A program made the position numbers and the translations under genes. From Frondihabitans sp. (GTDB taxonomy: Bacteria > Actinomycetota > Actinomycetes > Actinomycetales > Microbacteriaceae), in contig JAODMX010000156.1 of assembly GCA_025464735.1 (NCBI GenBank), forward strand, positions 1 through 7,709: a DNA stretch of 7,709 bases, in the 5' to 3' direction. This document shows positions 5,442 to 7,709 of the stretch, piece by piece. Numbering within the stretch: position 1 is the first letter of the stretch; every line of letters begins with the position of its first letter. Under the pieces are notes generated by a model, which did no database searches, was not told the DNA's origin, and saw only the letters and a program-made list of their open reading frames with translations.

Positions 5442-5622
5442 GAACTCGAGCTACCTTTCGCTCGCGCGCGAAAGCCTCCTCCTCTTTCCGCTGACGATGC
5501 TGGTAGCCAGCACCTCTGACGGTTCCAGGCGACGTTGGATCTACACGCTGGCTCTGAGCCTTGGAATCGTGCTGCTGTCGTTTAACACGCACCAGTTTGT
5601 GCTTGGCTACTGGGCGGACTGA
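5437..5622 (+). pseudogene. Out-of-frame C-terminal remnant of the PIG-V-type mannosyltransferase
   Basis: The frame beginning at 5437 reads LTNSSYLSLARESLLLFP, then a hydrophobic stretch, RRRWIYTLALSLGIVLLSF, and ends 'FVLGYWAD' before TGA at 5620-5622. This pattern (a small Y-L-S-x-x-R loop, two helices, a short tail ending near G-x-W) is what closes bacterial PIG-V-like proteins. It is shifted relative to the upstream part, and no start or ribosome-binding site precedes it. Together the two pieces give about 323 residues, so roughly 60-110 residues of the middle are missing, including at least one loop and helix pair. Confidence 0.68.
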
Positions 5623-5643
5623 CCCGGGCAGGACCACCGGACG

Positions 5644-5679
5644 ACTCGTGCTCTCTGGCGAAGGTTCGCGTTCACGAGT
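5644..5679. terminator. Dyad between convergent genes, possible bidirectional terminator
   Basis: ACTCGTG (5644-5650) pairs with CACGAGT (5673-5679), with an inner GCGAA/TTCGC dyad (5658-5669). It lies between the mannosyltransferase remnant ending at 5622 and the kinase stop at 5672-5674, and overlaps that stop. The position suits a terminator for convergent transcripts, but there is no T-run, so the call is tentative. Confidence 0.3.
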
Positions 5680-6679
5680 GTGATTCGAATTCCACGGGCA
5701 GTTCGAGAACCATCGTTGTTCCAGAGGGTGAGGTCTGTTCCACTCGTACCCGGCCGCCTTGGCGAGTGGCGATCTCGCGGACGAGCGCCAGCCCGATCCC
5801 GAAGCTCGGGCGCGTCCGCTCGGGCGTCGTCGTCGTCGTCGTCGAGTGGGCGAAGCGGTCGAAAACTCGTCCCGGAGTGATTCCTCGAATACCGTCGCCC
5901 TCGTCCGCCACAACAAGGCGAAGCAAATCGCCTGCCCGGGTCGCCGTCACTGTCACCAGTGAGCCCGCGGGGGAGTGTGCAACAGCGTTGTCGACCAGCG
6001 CAATGACGCAGCGGCGGAGGCTGGCCTCAGGGATCCGAACCAAGTTAGTATCGTCGACCTCCACGAGGAGGTTCACGCTGCGCTCGGCAGCGAGGATCTG
6101 CAGCGACTCGACTGCGCGAGCGATAACGGGTCCGGCGGCGATCGGCTCGCCCTGCCTGTCGCCACCTCCCGCCGTCAGCAGGAGATCGTTGACGATGTCA
6201 ATCAGGGCGCGCGAATCGGATCGTAACTCGGTTACCATCTCTGCCGTCTCGCTGGTGCTCGGTGGGCTGGCTCCCCTCAGCCGACGGTCGAGGATCTGGA
6301 GGCGAACGTCGAGGACTGAGAGCGGCGTTCGGAGCTCGTGACTTGCATCCGCAACGAATTTCCGTTGCAGCCTGAGCGCCTGTCCGAGAGGGCCGACCGC
6401 GCGGCGGGCAATGAACCAGCTCACGAGCCCGGCGAAGACGACCGCCCCGATGCCGATGATCACGAGGGCCTTGAAGACGTCGTCGATGTCGACGTAGACG
6501 TGCGGAAGCCCGGAATGATCTCGATCGATTTGCTCGCGGGGACGGGCCTGGTGGAGCACGAAGATGGTCGCGACGACGATGATGCCTGACACGAGGAGTG
6601 CGGAGGCCGCCATGATCTGCCAACCGATCGACAGAGTTGCGCGACGAGTTGCCCGGGCGTCGGGATCGCTGCCAGTCAT
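5672..6679 (-). CDS. Sensor histidine kinase (HisKA/HATPase_c)
   Basis: A 335-residue membrane histidine kinase that would autophosphorylate and pass phosphate to a response regulator. Membrane helices lie at about 20-43 and 70-92, enclosing a short external loop of some 26 residues, so it more likely senses within the membrane or through a partner than by a large ligand domain. A very short linker follows instead of a full HAMP domain, leading to the H-box DASHELRTPLSVL (111-123, phospho-acceptor H114). The ATP-binding region has the N-box 'LVDNAVAH' (N231), G1 'DEGDGI' (259-264), F-box 'VFDRFAHS' (272-279) and G2 'FGIGLALV' (293-300). A run of six threonines (280-285) sits in the ATP lid. 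The ATG at 6679 follows the permease stop by 7 bases with a weak AGGT upstream. The kinase-permease pair suggests envelope-stress or antimicrobial-peptide signalling. No response regulator is visible. Confidence 0.93.
   Translation of the reverse strand: MTGSDPDARATRRATLSIGWQIMAASALLVSGIIVVATIFVLHQARPREQIDRDHSGLPHVYVDIDDVFKALVIIGIGAVVFAGLVSWFIARRAVGPLGQALRLQRKFVADASHELRTPLSVLDVRLQILDRRLRGASPPSTSETAEMVTELRSDSRALIDIVNDLLLTAGGGDRQGEPIAAGPVIARAVESLQILAAERSVNLLVEVDDTNLVRIPEASLRRCVIALVDNAVAHSPAGSLVTVTATRAGDLLRLVVADEGDGIRGITPGRVFDRFAHSTTTTTTPERTRPSFGIGLALVREIATRQGGRVRVEQTSPSGTTMVLELPVEFESHS
5825..5844 (-). repeat. (CGT)n trinucleotide run within the kinase gene
   Basis: Six uninterrupted CGT units plus two bases on the plus strand encode six consecutive ACG threonines (residues 280-285) on the minus strand. 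They lie between the F-box and G2 box of the kinase. Whole-unit slippage would change the ATP-lid length without shifting the frame. Confidence 0.8.
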
Positions 6680-6686
6680 AAGGTAC

Positions 6687-7709
6687 CTAGTCGGCAGCAG
6701 CGGCCATGACCGGCGAAATCCGGGTCGCGCGCCGGGACGGGATCAGTGAGGCAACGGTCGCCAGGAGTGCTGCCGCGACCAGCAGGCTGACGAAGAGCCA
6801 CCACGGAAACGACAGCCAGAAGTACCCGCCCACGTGGCCGTCGGAGGAGATTGCCGCAAGTGCTCCCGCCCAGCCGTAAATCGTGCCGAGCGCCAGGCCG
6901 CAGATCGTTCCGGTGACGGTCAGCTGGATGCTTTCGGCGAAGATCATCTCGCGAACCTGGCGACGGCTGAACCCGAGGGCCCGGAGGAGACCGATCTCAC
7001 GTCGTCGCTGGATCACATTGAGGCTCAGGGAGTTGACGAGGCCGACTGCTGCGATGAGTAGCGAGAATCCGACCAGGATTCCGATGACTCCGAGCACCAG
7101 GTTGAGGAACGCGGCTGTTGCGTTCTGCTCGGCCGGTGGAAGGCCCGCGTTGATTTTGCTCGCGATCGACTGATACGACTGGCCGGCAACGCCGAACATC
7201 GTCACAAGGGTGATCCCGATGACCAGCCCGATGGTGGAACGGGCGGAGCGCGCCGGGTATCGCATCGCGTTGGCGGCCGCGAGCTTGCTCGCTGACGACG
7301 ATCCCATCAGGCGACCGACCCGCGTCAGGATGGGCGGGAGGAATGCCGAGGCGCCGCTGACGAATCCGATGAAGCTGAGTGCGCCGCCCGGTACTGCGAG
7401 CAGGAGGCCGAGCGGTGAGACCCGGCCCACCGCGACGCCGAGGAGAAGTAAGACGAATCCGACGATGACGAGGGTGTTTGTGAGATAACGGCGACCGCGG
7501 ACAGCGCTGCGGACCTTCTCAATGCTGGGCTCCTGAATTCGACCGAGAGCCTCGATGGGCGACACTGCGGTTATCGTCCGCGTACCGATGAGAGCCGAAA
7601 GAGTCGTCGACGCGACACCGATGACAAGAGGAAACACGATCGGCCAGGGAACGAGATTCATTGGCACGTTGAGGAACACCTTGGCGGCGATGAGCGAACC
7701 ACTGATCAC
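6687..7709 (-). CDS. ABC transporter permease with FtsX-like domains (partial, 5' end off the right edge)
   Basis: The visible 340 codons are the C-terminal part of a permease of the two-FtsX-domain type, usually around 800 residues in actinobacteria. It begins in the last helix of the first FtsX domain (about 24-46, ending 'TAVSPIEALG'). Two linking helices follow (77-95 and 98-120), then 'LAAANAMRYPARSARSTIGL' leads into the second FtsX domain. There a helix at 158-176 and a short external segment precede helices at about 201-229, 262-284 and 303-323. The cytoplasmic coupling segment 'RRREIGLLRALGFSRRQV' (235-252) would contact the ATPase, and the protein ends with the typical 'PSRRATRISPVMA'. 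The GTG at the window edge is probably internal. Such permeases export lipids, peptides or antibiotics, or relay signals to a histidine kinase. The adjacent downstream kinase supports co-transcription. The ATPase gene should lie upstream, outside the window. Confidence 0.92.
   Translation of the reverse strand: MISGSLIAAKVFLNVPMNLVPWPIVFPLVIGVASTTLSALIGTRTITAVSPIEALGRIQEPSIEKVRSAVRGRRYLTNTLVIVGFVLLLLGVAVGRVSPLGLLLAVPGGALSFIGFVSGASAFLPPILTRVGRLMGSSSASKLAAANAMRYPARSARSTIGLVIGITLVTMFGVAGQSYQSIASKINAGLPPAEQNATAAFLNLVLGVIGILVGFSLLIAAVGLVNSLSLNVIQRRREIGLLRALGFSRRQVREMIFAESIQLTVTGTICGLALGTIYGWAGALAAISSDGHVGGYFWLSFPWWLFVSLLVAAALLATVASLIPSRRATRISPVMAAAAD

Noticed and set aside
5400..5460. Programmed ribosomal frameshift in the mannosyltransferase
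   Set aside because: There is no slippery heptamer, and a whole middle block of the protein is missing in addition to the frame change.
7707..7709. GTG at the window edge as the true start of the permease
   Set aside because: It falls immediately before the last helix of the first FtsX domain, so it must be internal to a longer gene.
1..7709. CRISPR arrays, tRNA/rRNA genes, insertion sequences or phage genes
   Set aside because: I saw no regularly spaced repeats, cloverleaf-like segments, transposase motifs or terminal inverted repeats with target duplications.

Overview
The window looks like chromosomal DNA from a high-GC actinobacterium, most like Microbacteriaceae or a related Micrococcales lineage. 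This rests on the GC-rich third codon positions, an LCP-family cell-wall ligase of actinobacterial type, an FtsX-type ABC permease paired with a histidine kinase, a bacterial PIG-V-type mannosyltransferase and an SDR/XRE-MmyB pair. The taxonomic call comes from remembered family resemblance, not a search.

Left end (1-1365, minus strand): a short-chain dehydrogenase/reductase (517-1365) is followed with an 8-base overlap by an XRE regulator with a MmyB-like C-terminal domain (524 to beyond position 1). They form a translationally coupled redox-enzyme/regulator unit. A 246-base intergenic stretch separates this unit from rightward genes.

Middle (about 1612-5622, plus strand): a small orphan protein with a ParB-like 'ADGYHR' motif is followed by a 16-base perfect palindrome and then by a composite reading frame. 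That frame starts as a MIP-family aquaporin and ends as the C-terminal half of a CadD-type cadmium transporter. Next come an LCP ligase that appears to lack its last few dozen residues, and a PIG-V-type mannosyltransferase broken by an internal deletion, a frameshift and loss of the RWD acidic residue. Three consecutive loci with missing internal or terminal segments, flanked by intact operons, make this the most unusual part of the window. It is either a region of natural gene decay and fusion or an assembly that has dropped short blocks.

Right end (5672-7709, minus strand): an FtsX-domain ABC transporter permease (running in from beyond the right edge) is followed 7 bases later by a sensor histidine kinase. 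This resembles an envelope-stress or antimicrobial-peptide sensing and export module. The response regulator and ATPase would lie outside the window. The kinase converges on the broken mannosyltransferase across a 49-base spacer containing a dyad.

I saw no rRNA, tRNA, CRISPR array, insertion sequence or transposase. I did not find a convincing new multi-gene system. The best leads are the aquaporin/CadD composite with its microhomology junction, the palindrome at its 5' end, and the cluster of truncated genes.
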